Below are positions 1-5,602 of a DNA stretch of 7,260 nucleotides, piece after piece; positions within the stretch are counted from its first letter, which is position 1; the number at the start of each line of letters is the position of its first letter. The notes below the pieces were generated by a model. That model searched no databases. It had not been told where the DNA came from and was given only the letters and a program-made list of their open reading frames with translations. This DNA comes from Treponema sp. (GTDB taxonomy: Bacteria; Spirochaetota; Spirochaetia; Treponematales; Breznakiellaceae), in NCBI GenBank assembly GCA_031256115.1, contig JAIRRF010000069.1:1-7260 (forward strand), given 5' to 3'. The position numbers were made by a program, and so were the translations under genes.

Positions 1-361
1 CATTCAGAATCTCCTGGGTAGTTTCAAGAAAAGTATCTATTTTTACAGGCTTGGTAAAAACTTTTTTTACATTATAAGGTACCATTTCAAGAATCTTTTT
101 CTGGTCAATTTGCCGGGCAGTAATAATAACCGGAATAGGAGCAAGGGCGGAACTGGCCTTTTTTTGCTTGAGCATTTCCATGCAACCCTGGTTTTTCAGA
201 TTGTAATCCAAAACCAGAAGGTCGGGAGCGATATTTCTTAATTTGGCAAGGCCGTCCTGACTATTGACAGCCATGTCAACATCAATATTGTTTTCACCCA
301 GCTTGGCCTGTAAATAATCCCGGAACAGGGGCGCTTCATCAATAACAAGGACCTGTTTCAC
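1..361 (-). CDS. Response regulator receiver domain protein (N-terminal part, runs off the left edge)
   Basis: Translating the minus strand from a GTG at 361-359 gives 120 open codons to the window edge, beginning MKQVLVIDEAPLFRDYL (GTG read as Met). It has the receiver-domain pattern: acidic pocket D8-E9, phosphoacceptor D52 in the strand LLVLDY, T81 in VIITA and K104 in the FTKP motif, all at the usual spacing. It should therefore be phosphorylated on D52 by a histidine kinase in the cytoplasm. The output region lies outside the window, so DNA-binding, enzymatic or stand-alone output cannot be told. The GTG start is chosen because the receiver fold begins immediately after it and the next in-frame Met (residue 30) would remove the acidic pocket. 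An upstream in-frame TTG (379-377) would place the promoter inside the gene. No Shine-Dalgarno is visible. The gene is divergent from the DJ-1 gene. Receiver assignment is firm; the specific family is not. Confidence 0.85.
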   Translation of the reverse strand, partial: MKQVLVIDEAPLFRDYLQAKLGENNIDVDMAVNSQDGLAKLRNIAPDLLVLDYNLKNQGCMEMLKQKKASSALAPIPVIITARQIDQKKILEMVPYNVKKVFTKPVKIDTFLETTQEILN

Positions 362-368
362 GCCATTT

Positions 369-398
369 ATTATAGACAAAACCGGGTTAATTGTTCAA
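369..398 (-). promoter_or_regulatory. Sigma70-type promoter for the response regulator gene, probably giving a leaderless mRNA
   Basis: On the minus strand a perfect -10 hexamer TATAAT (374-369) is preceded, with an 18-bp spacer, by TTGAAC (398-393), a partial match to TTGACA. The end of the -10 is 7 nt before the GTG start at 361, so the predicted transcription start falls at or within 1-2 nt of the start codon. Seen directly: the hexamers and spacing. Inferred: promoter activity and the leaderless transcript. Confidence 0.6.
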
Positions 399-406
399 TG
401 TATGAC

Positions 407-411
407 AGGAG
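407..411 (+). promoter_or_regulatory. Shine-Dalgarno of the DJ-1 family gene
   Basis: AGGAG lies 7 nt before the ATG at 419. It decides the start: an in-frame ATG at 398 lies upstream of this site and would add seven non-conserved residues, whereas the ATG at 419 begins right at the first beta strand of the family fold. Confidence 0.75.
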
Positions 412-418
412 TCGTGTT

Positions 419-1012
419 ATGGAAAAAAAAACCATCATTTTTCTGGCAGAAGGTTTTGAAGAAGTGGAGGCGGTAACGCCTATAGATTATCTGCGAAGGG
501 CAAATATAGAAGTAACTATAATCGCCATTGGAAAGGAAAAGGCTGTTAAAGGTTCCCACGGAATTATTCTAATGGCGGATACCACCCTTGAAGAAATGGA
601 GCAGGCAGGGCGGCTGAAAAGCGTCTTCTGGGACGGGGCCTTTATTCCCGGTGGCATGCCCGGCGCTGCTAACCTTGCCGCATGTACGGCCCTGGGAAAC
701 TTTTTTAAGGAAATGGCCGGGGCCGGAAAAATCATCGCCGCCATTTGCGCTTCCCCGGCGGTATTCCTTGCGCCTCTGGGTCTGCTGGAGGGAAAAAAAT
801 TTACCTGTTATCCTGGTATGGAAAAACAAATATGTACTGTAGTACATACTACAGTACATACCGGAACCTGGATCGCCGAAAAAGTAGTTGTTGACGGAAA
901 TCTTGTTACCGGCAGAGGTCCCGGTACAGCAGCGGTATTTGCCCTGGCTTTAATTGAACTCCTTGCGGGAAAGGAAGCGGCAAAAACCCTTAGCAATGCA
1001 GCGCTCTTATAA
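419..1012 (+). CDS. DJ-1/PfpI (ThiJ/YajL-like) family protein
   Basis: A 197-residue cytoplasmic protein of the DJ-1/YajL branch of the class I glutamine-amidotransferase-like superfamily. The Glu of the conserved AEGFEEVE segment (E17), the nucleophile Cys at the elbow IAAICASP (C110), the FIPGGMPG turn and the GRGPGTA segment near the C-terminus are all present. The 'TCYPG' after the elbow matches the YajL type rather than human DJ-1. Members of this family are linked to oxidative-stress response and to glyoxalase or deglycase-like protein repair; the actual substrate here cannot be read from sequence. The length is close to the family norm, but residues about 139-148 (CTVVHTTVHT) look like an extra loop encoded by a palindrome or tandem repeat. 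The stop overlaps the next start as TAATG, so the gene is probably cotranscribed with the DinG-like helicase. Start chosen from AGGAG at 407-411. Confidence 0.88.
   Translation: MEKKTIIFLAEGFEEVEAVTPIDYLRRANIEVTIIAIGKEKAVKGSHGIILMADTTLEEMEQAGRLKSVFWDGAFIPGGMPGAANLAACTALGNFFKEMAGAGKIIAAICASPAVFLAPLGLLEGKKFTCYPGMEKQICTVVHTTVHTGTWIAEKVVVDGNLVTGRGPGTAAVFALALIELLAGKEAAKTLSNAALL
831..860. repeat. Perfect inverted repeat (14-bp arms, 2-nt centre) inside the DJ-1 gene
   Basis: The left arm TATGTACTGTAGTA (831-844) and right arm TACTACAGTACATA (847-860) are exact reverse complements around CA. The left half also contains a smaller palindrome, ATGTACT-GT-AGTACAT (832-847). The same stretch can be read as two near-identical 12-nt tandem units (838-849 and 850-861, two mismatches), which encode the run V-H-T-T-V-H-T. 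It could fold as a strong hairpin in mRNA or extrude as a cruciform. Whether it is an inserted element or a local duplication is not decidable here. Confidence 0.85.
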
Positions 1013-3120
1013 TGATTAATATTGATGCGGATAAACTCTGCATCGCTTTGGAAGAAAACGGATCCATCGCCCGCCGCTTGGTAAATTATGAAAGACGGGA
1101 TTCCCAGCTTGATATGGTCCGGTTTATTGTCCGGGCTTTTAACGAAGAAAAAATTGCCGCGGCGGAAGCGGGAACCGGAGTGGGAAAGTCTTTTGCGTAC
1201 CTGCTTCCGGCGGCAGAATTTGCTCTGGCCAATGACGAACGAATTATTATTTCTACCGCCACAATTACTTTACAACAGCAGCTTTTTGAAAAAGACATAC
1301 CTCTGGTTCTTTCAGCTCTGGGGAAAGAACTTAAATGCAGTTTGGTAAAGGGCCGGGGAAATTACCTGTGCAGGAGGCGGCTTGCCGAAGCCATGTTAGA
1401 GCCCGCTTTGGACAATGCAGAGAACGAAGAACTTAAGGCCATTATTGTCTGGGCGGAAAAAACCAAAACAGGCAGCCGTTCTGATCTTTCATTCCTCCCT
1501 TCCTCCGCTCTTTGGTCACGGATCTGCAGCGAGAGCGATGCCTGTTTGGGATACCGCTGTGCCGAAGGGGAGCATTGCTTTTTTATGGCGCTTAGAAGAG
1601 AATTTGCCGAATCCCGAATCCTTATTGTAAACCACCACCTTCTTTTTGCGGATCTGGCGGTACGGCATGAAGGAGCAGGTTATGAATCAACGGTGGTACT
1701 TCCTTCTTTTTCCAGGGTGATTATTGATGAGGCCCACAATATAGAAAATGCCGCCACATCTTTTTTTTCCAAAGGATGGAACCGTTTGGGAATTAACCGG
1801 GTTTTAAGCAGACTCTACCGGCAGCGCCGGACATTGGATGCCGGGCTCCTTGTCAGGCTTACCGGGCAATCCCCCAAAACTCAGGTTCAGAAAAAGTTCA
1901 AAGCGGTCCGGGAAGCGGCAGAACAAGCAGATGCTGCGGCCCTGGAGCTTTGCGGTGATGAAGGTCAATTTCGCTTAAAACCGGATAGTGCTGCTGCATA
2001 CAAAAGGCAAGGCCGGGAAACACTGAAGGATCCTTTAAACAGGCTTAAAAAGTCCATTACTGCACTTGTCAGCCAGATTCGAAATATGACAGAAACATCT
2101 GATCAGGAAGATCCAAATGTTTGGGAAGTTAAAGTTATCCTGCGGCGGCTTGAATCTGCGGCTGAAATCTGTGCTGCGTTTCTGGATTATTGTTATGACA
2201 TCAATGCCAATAAGGACAACAATGATGTTTTCTGGCTGGAACGGCAGCGCAGCACCCAAAAGGATCCCTGGGCAGACTTTACCATCAGCCCGGTAACCAT
2301 TGCTCCTGTTTTAAAAAAAGCCCTTTTCGAAGCCAATAAAACCGTAATTTGCTGTTCCGCTACTTTGAGTACCGCCGGTGGATCCGGTAGGTTCGAGGAA
2401 TTTAATTTTTGGGCACAGCGCAGCGGAGCATCCCTTGCGGATAAGGATTTTATTTGCCGGATTTTTCATTCACCGTTTCCTTATTCAAAACGGACCCTAT
2501 TGGCAGTTCCCACAGATGCCCCCCTGCCGGATGCTGCGGATTATCAATCTTTCCTGAATAGAGCGGTAACAGAACTTGTACGGATAGCCGGAGGTTCGGC
2601 TCTGGTTCTTTTTACTTCATACCAGTCTCTGCGAAACACCTACGAAGAATCCGCCCGAATACTTGTAAACGAAGGAATCCATTGTTATAAACAGGGAGAC
2701 GACGATTCAAACCGGCTTTTACAGCAGTTTTTGACGGATAAAACCAGCGTGCTTTTTGGAACCGATTCTTTCTGGGAAGGAGTTGATGCCCCGGGGGAAA
2801 CCCTGCGGCTGGTGATCCTTTGCCGGCTTCCCTTTAAATCCTTGAAAGATCCTGTATTTGAGGCCCGTCGGGAATTTCTGGAAAAAAAAGGCCGAAATTC
2901 GTTCATGGAACTGTCCCTTCCCGATGCGGTGATGAAGTTTAAACAGGGTTTTGGACGGCTTATGCGAAGTTCCGGCGACTATGGAGCGATTGTGGTATTG
3001 GATGGAAGAATTCTGCAGAAGTATTACGGTCCAGCATTTTTAAAATCCCTGCCGGAAACTAAAACCAGTTTTAATGAATTAAACGGTGTTTTATTGGATT
3101 TAGAGCGGTTCCTGTATTAG
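1012..3120 (+). CDS. dinG: DinG/XPD-like Fe-S ATP-dependent helicase
   Basis: A 702-residue superfamily 2 helicase of the XPD/DinG group, a cytoplasmic 5'-to-3' translocase that in studied relatives unwinds forked DNA, R-loops or D-loops. Visible motifs: Walker A AGTGVGKS (53-60); the Fe-S cysteines C120, C178, C183 and C189, in a C-x4-C-x5-CF arrangement after the first; NHHLL (207-211); Walker B DEAH (239-242); SATLS (449-453); FWEGVD (587-592); and arginine-finger motif VI QGFGRLMR (645-652). An additional Cys, C172, lies near the cluster. There is no N-terminal DnaQ-like exonuclease domain, so it is the short type, not the exonuclease fusion of many Firmicutes. The ATG overlaps the DJ-1 stop by one base and has no Shine-Dalgarno of its own, pointing to translational coupling. 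The 3' end overlaps the convergent phosphoesterase gene by 4 bp. Family assignment is firm; orthology to E. coli DinG rather than YoaA is not proven. Confidence 0.92.
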   Translation: MINIDADKLCIALEENGSIARRLVNYERRDSQLDMVRFIVRAFNEEKIAAAEAGTGVGKSFAYLLPAAEFALANDERIIISTATITLQQQLFEKDIPLVLSALGKELKCSLVKGRGNYLCRRRLAEAMLEPALDNAENEELKAIIVWAEKTKTGSRSDLSFLPSSALWSRICSESDACLGYRCAEGEHCFFMALRREFAESRILIVNHHLLFADLAVRHEGAGYESTVVLPSFSRVIIDEAHNIENAATSFFSKGWNRLGINRVLSRLYRQRRTLDAGLLVRLTGQSPKTQVQKKFKAVREAAEQADAAALELCGDEGQFRLKPDSAAAYKRQGRETLKDPLNRLKKSITALVSQIRNMTETSDQEDPNVWEVKVILRRLESAAEICAAFLDYCYDINANKDNNDVFWLERQRSTQKDPWADFTISPVTIAPVLKKALFEANKTVICCSATLSTAGGSGRFEEFNFWAQRSGASLADKDFICRIFHSPFPYSKRTLLAVPTDAPLPDAADYQSFLNRAVTELVRIAGGSALVLFTSYQSLRNTYEESARILVNEGIHCYKQGDDDSNRLLQQFLTDKTSVLFGTDSFWEGVDAPGETLRLVILCRLPFKSLKDPVFEARREFLEKKGRNSFMELSLPDAVMKFKQGFGRLMRSSGDYGAIVVLDGRILQKYYGPAFLKSLPETKTSFNELNGVLLDLERFLY

Positions 3121-4073
3121 GCAAACCACGGTGCAAAAGCGGCGGTAAGTTCTTTTTCCAGATCGGCAACCGTGCCCCGGACTTTGGCTCCCGCTGCGTT
3201 TTTATGGCCTCCTCCGCCAAAACTTTTCGCAATGGCGGCCACATCTATTTTATCACGGGAACGGAGACCCATGGTACATTCCTCACTGTTTTCCTGCCTT
3301 ATAAGCGCCATTGCTTCGACTCCTTCCACAGACTGAAGAAGTTGATAGATCATATCCGAATCCCGGCTTTCCATGCCGAATTTTTCCGCATCCTCAATTG
3401 TTTCATCTGAAAGAAGGAGTCTGCCGTCAAAGTACGATCTGGTTTTGGCAAGAATATTTCCCATAAGCAAGCGGGATTTAAGAACCCTTCCGCCGTTAAT
3501 TGATACAAATGTTTTTTTTGGGCTTGCTCCGGCCGCTGTAAGCCTGGCGGCGGTGTTAAAGGTTTCCGCCCCGGTTTCAGTCAGGTGACGAAAGAAACCC
3601 GTATCGGTACAAAGGCCGAAAAGAAGGAGCTCCGCTTCTTCTGTAGTGGGTTTTTCTCCCAGGGCGGTAAAAATCATTTCTGTCATAAAAGCAACCGACG
3701 AAGCTTGTGGGTTCAGATACAATACTTCCCCCCAAAGGTTCCCCCCGCTATGATGATCCACTGCCGCCACGGGAAGTCCTTCAATGGGAAAGTCTCCAAT
3801 CCGTTCCCGGTTGGAACAGTCCATTATTAATACTCGCAGTTCTTCCCGACATTCCGGCCAGGGATAGAAATATCTTTCATAGGACTTTACTTCGTTTCTG
3901 TTAAATGGACCTGCCGAACAGGGGAAGGCCTCTTTTCCCAGCCGTTTAAGAAGTGAACAAATGGCCAGTTGGCTTCCTACACAATCCCCGTCAGGTTCTT
4001 CATGGCCTAATACAACAAACTTCTTTCCGTTATGAATAAAATTGATTAATTCCTGGGGAACCGGTACCAGCAT
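3117..4073 (-). CDS. nrnA: DHH/DHHA1 phosphoesterase, NrnA-type oligoribonuclease / pAp phosphatase
   Basis: A 318-residue two-domain phosphoesterase. The N-terminal DHH domain has H24-x3-D28-x-D30 in GHEEPDGD, D85 in the LIMDCS strand, the signature D106-H107-H108 and D157 in LCTDTGFF, all metal-ligand positions of the family. The C-terminal DHHA1 domain carries the substrate-binding glycine motif GGGGH (286-290), followed by KNAAGA. This size and layout match NrnA proteins, which use Mn2+ to degrade 2-5-mer RNAs and dephosphorylate 3'-phosphoadenosine 5'-phosphate. It is much shorter than RecJ and lacks the CBS and polymerase parts of longer relatives. A pure cyclic-dinucleotide or pApA phosphodiesterase role is an alternative, since these share the fold. 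It is the last gene of its minus-strand unit: its ATG overlaps the stop of the exported-protein gene as TAATG with no Shine-Dalgarno, and its TAA interlocks with the stop of dinG. Confidence 0.88.
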   Translation of the reverse strand: MLVPVPQELINFIHNGKKFVVLGHEEPDGDCVGSQLAICSLLKRLGKEAFPCSAGPFNRNEVKSYERYFYPWPECREELRVLIMDCSNRERIGDFPIEGLPVAAVDHHSGGNLWGEVLYLNPQASSVAFMTEMIFTALGEKPTTEEAELLLFGLCTDTGFFRHLTETGAETFNTAARLTAAGASPKKTFVSINGGRVLKSRLLMGNILAKTRSYFDGRLLLSDETIEDAEKFGMESRDSDMIYQLLQSVEGVEAMALIRQENSEECTMGLRSRDKIDVAAIAKSFGGGGHKNAAGAKVRGTVADLEKELTAAFAPWFA

Positions 4074-4543
4074 TAAAAATTAAGTTCAAGGGTCTCTGCT
4101 TCAAAATTACTGGTCAGATTGGGCATGGATGAAAGAAAACCCCAGCTTGAATGGCTTTGACGTCTGGCAACATAAAGCCGTACCCCGTAAAAAGCGCCTT
4201 CTTTATAGAAAACCGACATACTGGGCCACATGGCGCCGTCTCCAAGCAGAACAAGATCCGCTTTCCGGCTGTCAGCATTGAACCATTTGTAGGGCACATA
4301 AGCCCTTCCCAAATCATGACCGGCTTTACGATATACAATAATATAGCCAAGATTGTGGGTATATACTTTTTCAATAGGAATGTTAATATAATACAGTTCT
4401 GAAGTACTGGAGGGCCCCCAGCGATCCTGCAGACGCGGCTGGTCCTGCTGTTGTGCAAAAACCGGCGGGGTGTTTATTACCATAAAACAGGAAAAAATTA
4501 ACAGCCCTGTAATAAAGCCAAATACAATAATCCTTCTTTTCAT
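4073..4543 (-). CDS. Small exported protein of unknown function
   Basis: A 156-residue protein whose family I do not recognise. It begins with a clear signal sequence: basic MKRR, a hydrophobic stretch at about residues 5-23, then TPPVFA followed by QQQ, a good signal peptidase I site after A30. A Cys at position 19 within IFSC could instead act as a loose spirochaetal lipobox, although the residues after it are still hydrophobic. The mature part has no cysteine and is rich in aromatic residues (for example ELYYINIPIEKVY and YIIVYRK), with many short predicted beta-like segments; no enzyme motif is visible. It is therefore likely periplasmic or envelope-associated. The start is set by AGGAG 7 nt upstream. 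It has its own promoter and is coupled by TAATG to the NrnA-like gene, which shares its transcript but acts in the cytoplasm, so the pairing need not be functional. Confidence 0.8.
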   Translation of the reverse strand: MKRRIIVFGFITGLLIFSCFMVINTPPVFAQQQDQPRLQDRWGPSSTSELYYINIPIEKVYTHNLGYIIVYRKAGHDLGRAYVPYKWFNADSRKADLVLLGDGAMWPSMSVFYKEGAFYGVRLYVARRQSHSSWGFLSSMPNLTSNFEAETLELNF

Positions 4544-4550
4544 AACATAT

Positions 4551-4555
4551 CTCCT
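4551..4555 (-). promoter_or_regulatory. Shine-Dalgarno of the exported-protein gene
   Basis: The minus strand reads AGGAG at 4555-4551, 7 nt before the ATG at 4543-4541. It supports this start and contrasts with the neighbouring genes that lack any such site. Confidence 0.75.
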
Positions 4556-4574
4556 TGTTTCTTAGGCAACTATA

Positions 4575-4603
4575 ATTATACTATATACAGCCAAGGGTGG
4601 CAA
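4575..4603 (-). promoter_or_regulatory. Sigma70-type promoter driving the exported-protein and NrnA-like genes
   Basis: On the minus strand TTGCCA (4603-4598, five of six to consensus) is followed by a 17-bp spacer and a perfect TATAAT (4580-4575). The -35 lies in the last codons of the carbamoyltransferase gene and the -10 is just past its stop. The predicted start is near 4568, leaving a leader of about 25 nt that contains the AGGAG. The -10 sits in the 10-bp palindrome TATAATTATA (4571-4580). This suggests the two downstream genes can be transcribed independently of the carbamoyltransferase gene. Confidence 0.65.
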
Positions 4604-5546
4604 GCATTATTGCCTTAATGGTATGTTTGCGGTTTTCCGCTTCGTCCCAGACCCGGCTGGACGGACCGTCAATCACGTCAATTGTTACCTCTTCTCCCTT
4701 AATCGCCGGCAAACAGTGCATAAAAATTGTGTCCCCTCTTCCGGTCTTTTCCATAAGAATCGGATTAATTTGGTAAGGACTTAACAGTGAAATCCGTTCG
4801 GCTTTTTTGTCTTCTTCCCCCATGGAAGTCCAAACATCCGTATAAACCGCATCTGCCCCTGCAACTTCCGAAATATCCGGGCTGATACAAATTTTTGCCC
4901 CGGAAGCGGCTGAAAGGGGAGTACATTGTTGAATTAAATCATCGTCCGGGTTCAGATCCGGAGGGGTAATTATGGTAAAATGAAGCCCCAGTTTGGAACA
5001 AATCACCAAAAGAGAACGGGCCACGTTATTCCGCCCGTCTCCGACAAAACATAGTTTTTTTCCCCCGCAGGGGCCGAAATTTTCCTCTATAGTCATTATA
5101 TCCGCCAAAGCCTGGGTAGGGTGGAATAGATCCGTAAGGCCGTTATATACAGGAACCCCGGAATAAGCCGCCAGGGTTTCTACGGCGGATTGCTTAAAGC
5201 CCCGGAATTGGATAGCCGAGAACATGCGGCCCAGAACCCGGGCGGTATCTTCAATGGATTCTTTGGCTCCTAATTGAATATCCACCGTAGATAAAAATAC
5301 CGGATGTCCCCCCTCCTCACCAAAGGCGGTCTCAAAGGCACAGCGGGTCCGGGTAGACCGTTTCTCAAAGAGAAGAGCCAGGGATTTACCGGTAAACCGC
5401 TGTTTAACCACACCTGTTTGGCTTTCTTCTTTAACCTGCTTTGACAGATCCAGGAGAAAACGAATCTCTTCGGGTGAGTAATCCAGCCAGGTTAACAGGG
5501 AACGGCCTATTAAACTCATTTTTACGGCAGGGTTTAGAGAATTCAT
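4581..5546 (-). CDS. argF: Ornithine carbamoyltransferase
   Basis: Transfers the carbamoyl group between carbamoyl phosphate and ornithine/citrulline; cytoplasmic, normally a trimer or higher oligomer. Counting from the second Met (5519, 312 residues), it has carbamoyl-phosphate motif STRTR (55-59), HPTQ (133-136), the ornithine loop D-x3-SMG (228-234) and catalytic HCLP (268-271). The SMG loop separates it from aspartate and N-acetylornithine transcarbamylases. Sequence flavour (RVLGRMF.AIQFRG) is like both E. coli ArgF and catabolic ArcB, so a role in the arginine deiminase pathway (arcB) is equally possible; no other arginine gene is nearby to decide. I place the start at 5546 (321 residues), because a -10-like hexamer lies 9 nt before it and neither Met has a Shine-Dalgarno. 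The Met at 5519 fits the family N-terminus equally well. A longer reading to 5660 would run into the divergent gene and is unlikely. Confidence 0.93.
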   Translation of the reverse strand: MNSLNPAVKMSLIGRSLLTWLDYSPEEIRFLLDLSKQVKEESQTGVVKQRFTGKSLALLFEKRSTRTRCAFETAFGEEGGHPVFLSTVDIQLGAKESIEDTARVLGRMFSAIQFRGFKQSAVETLAAYSGVPVYNGLTDLFHPTQALADIMTIEENFGPCGGKKLCFVGDGRNNVARSLLVICSKLGLHFTIITPPDLNPDDDLIQQCTPLSAASGAKICISPDISEVAGADAVYTDVWTSMGEEDKKAERISLLSPYQINPILMEKTGRGDTIFMHCLPAIKGEEVTIDVIDGPSSRVWDEAENRKHTIKAIMLATLGCI

Positions 5547-5555
5547 ATATATACT

Positions 5556-5561
5556 ATAATA
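5556..5561 (-). promoter_or_regulatory. Possible -10 element of the carbamoyltransferase gene
   Basis: The minus strand reads TATTAT at 5561-5556, followed by 9 nt and the ATG at 5546. An overlapping TATAGT (5558-5553) is another candidate. I find no good -35 at 16-18 bp. If used, the mRNA would begin within about 3 nt of the start codon. Weak call in AT-rich sequence. Confidence 0.3.
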
Positions 5562-5587
5562 TTTTATTAATAAAAAATGCAGTATAC

Positions 5588-5593
5588 TATAAT
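5588..5593 (+). promoter_or_regulatory. -10 element of the large plus-strand gene
   Basis: A perfect TATAAT ends 9 nt before the ATG at 5603. The upstream -35 is poor (TTATTA with an 18-bp spacer at 5564-5569). There is no Shine-Dalgarno between the box and the ATG, so a leaderless or near-leaderless transcript is predicted. Confidence 0.45.
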
Positions 5594-5602
5594 GCAAGAA
5601 AC

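Larger units (their letters stand above)
5550..5593. repeat. Paired 11-bp direct repeat in the divergent intergenic region
   Basis: TATACTATAAT occurs at 5550-5560 and again at 5583-5593, exactly 33 bp apart, about three helical turns. Each copy contains TATAAT on the plus strand and TATAGT on the minus strand, so they may simply be -10 elements, or be paired operator half-sites between the carbamoyltransferase gene and the divergent gene. The shared core TATACTATA also occurs at 4577-4585, at the other end of the carbamoyltransferase gene. The sequence is very AT-rich, so chance is a real alternative. Confidence 0.5.

Noticed and set aside
398..418. Upstream ATG at 398 as start of the DJ-1 protein
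   Set aside because: AGGAG at 407-411 lies inside that extension and correctly spaces the ATG at 419, where the fold begins.
362..418. A plus-strand promoter for the DJ-1 gene in the divergent region
   Set aside because: TATTAT (368-373) and TATGAC (401-406) are possible -10s, but neither has an acceptable -35 at 16-18 bp; not called.
4114..4458. 114-codon minus-strand ORF in another frame of the exported-protein gene
   Set aside because: It lies entirely inside a gene with signal peptide, Shine-Dalgarno and promoter, and shows no features of its own.
4544..4580. Intrinsic terminator after the carbamoyltransferase gene
   Set aside because: The only symmetry is the all-AT palindrome TATAATTATA, better explained as a -10 region; there is no GC stem with a T-run.
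5535..5555. ARG box (ArgR operator) before the carbamoyltransferase gene
   Set aside because: Only a half-site (ATGAATTC) is present; the paired palindromic half of the ArgR consensus is missing.
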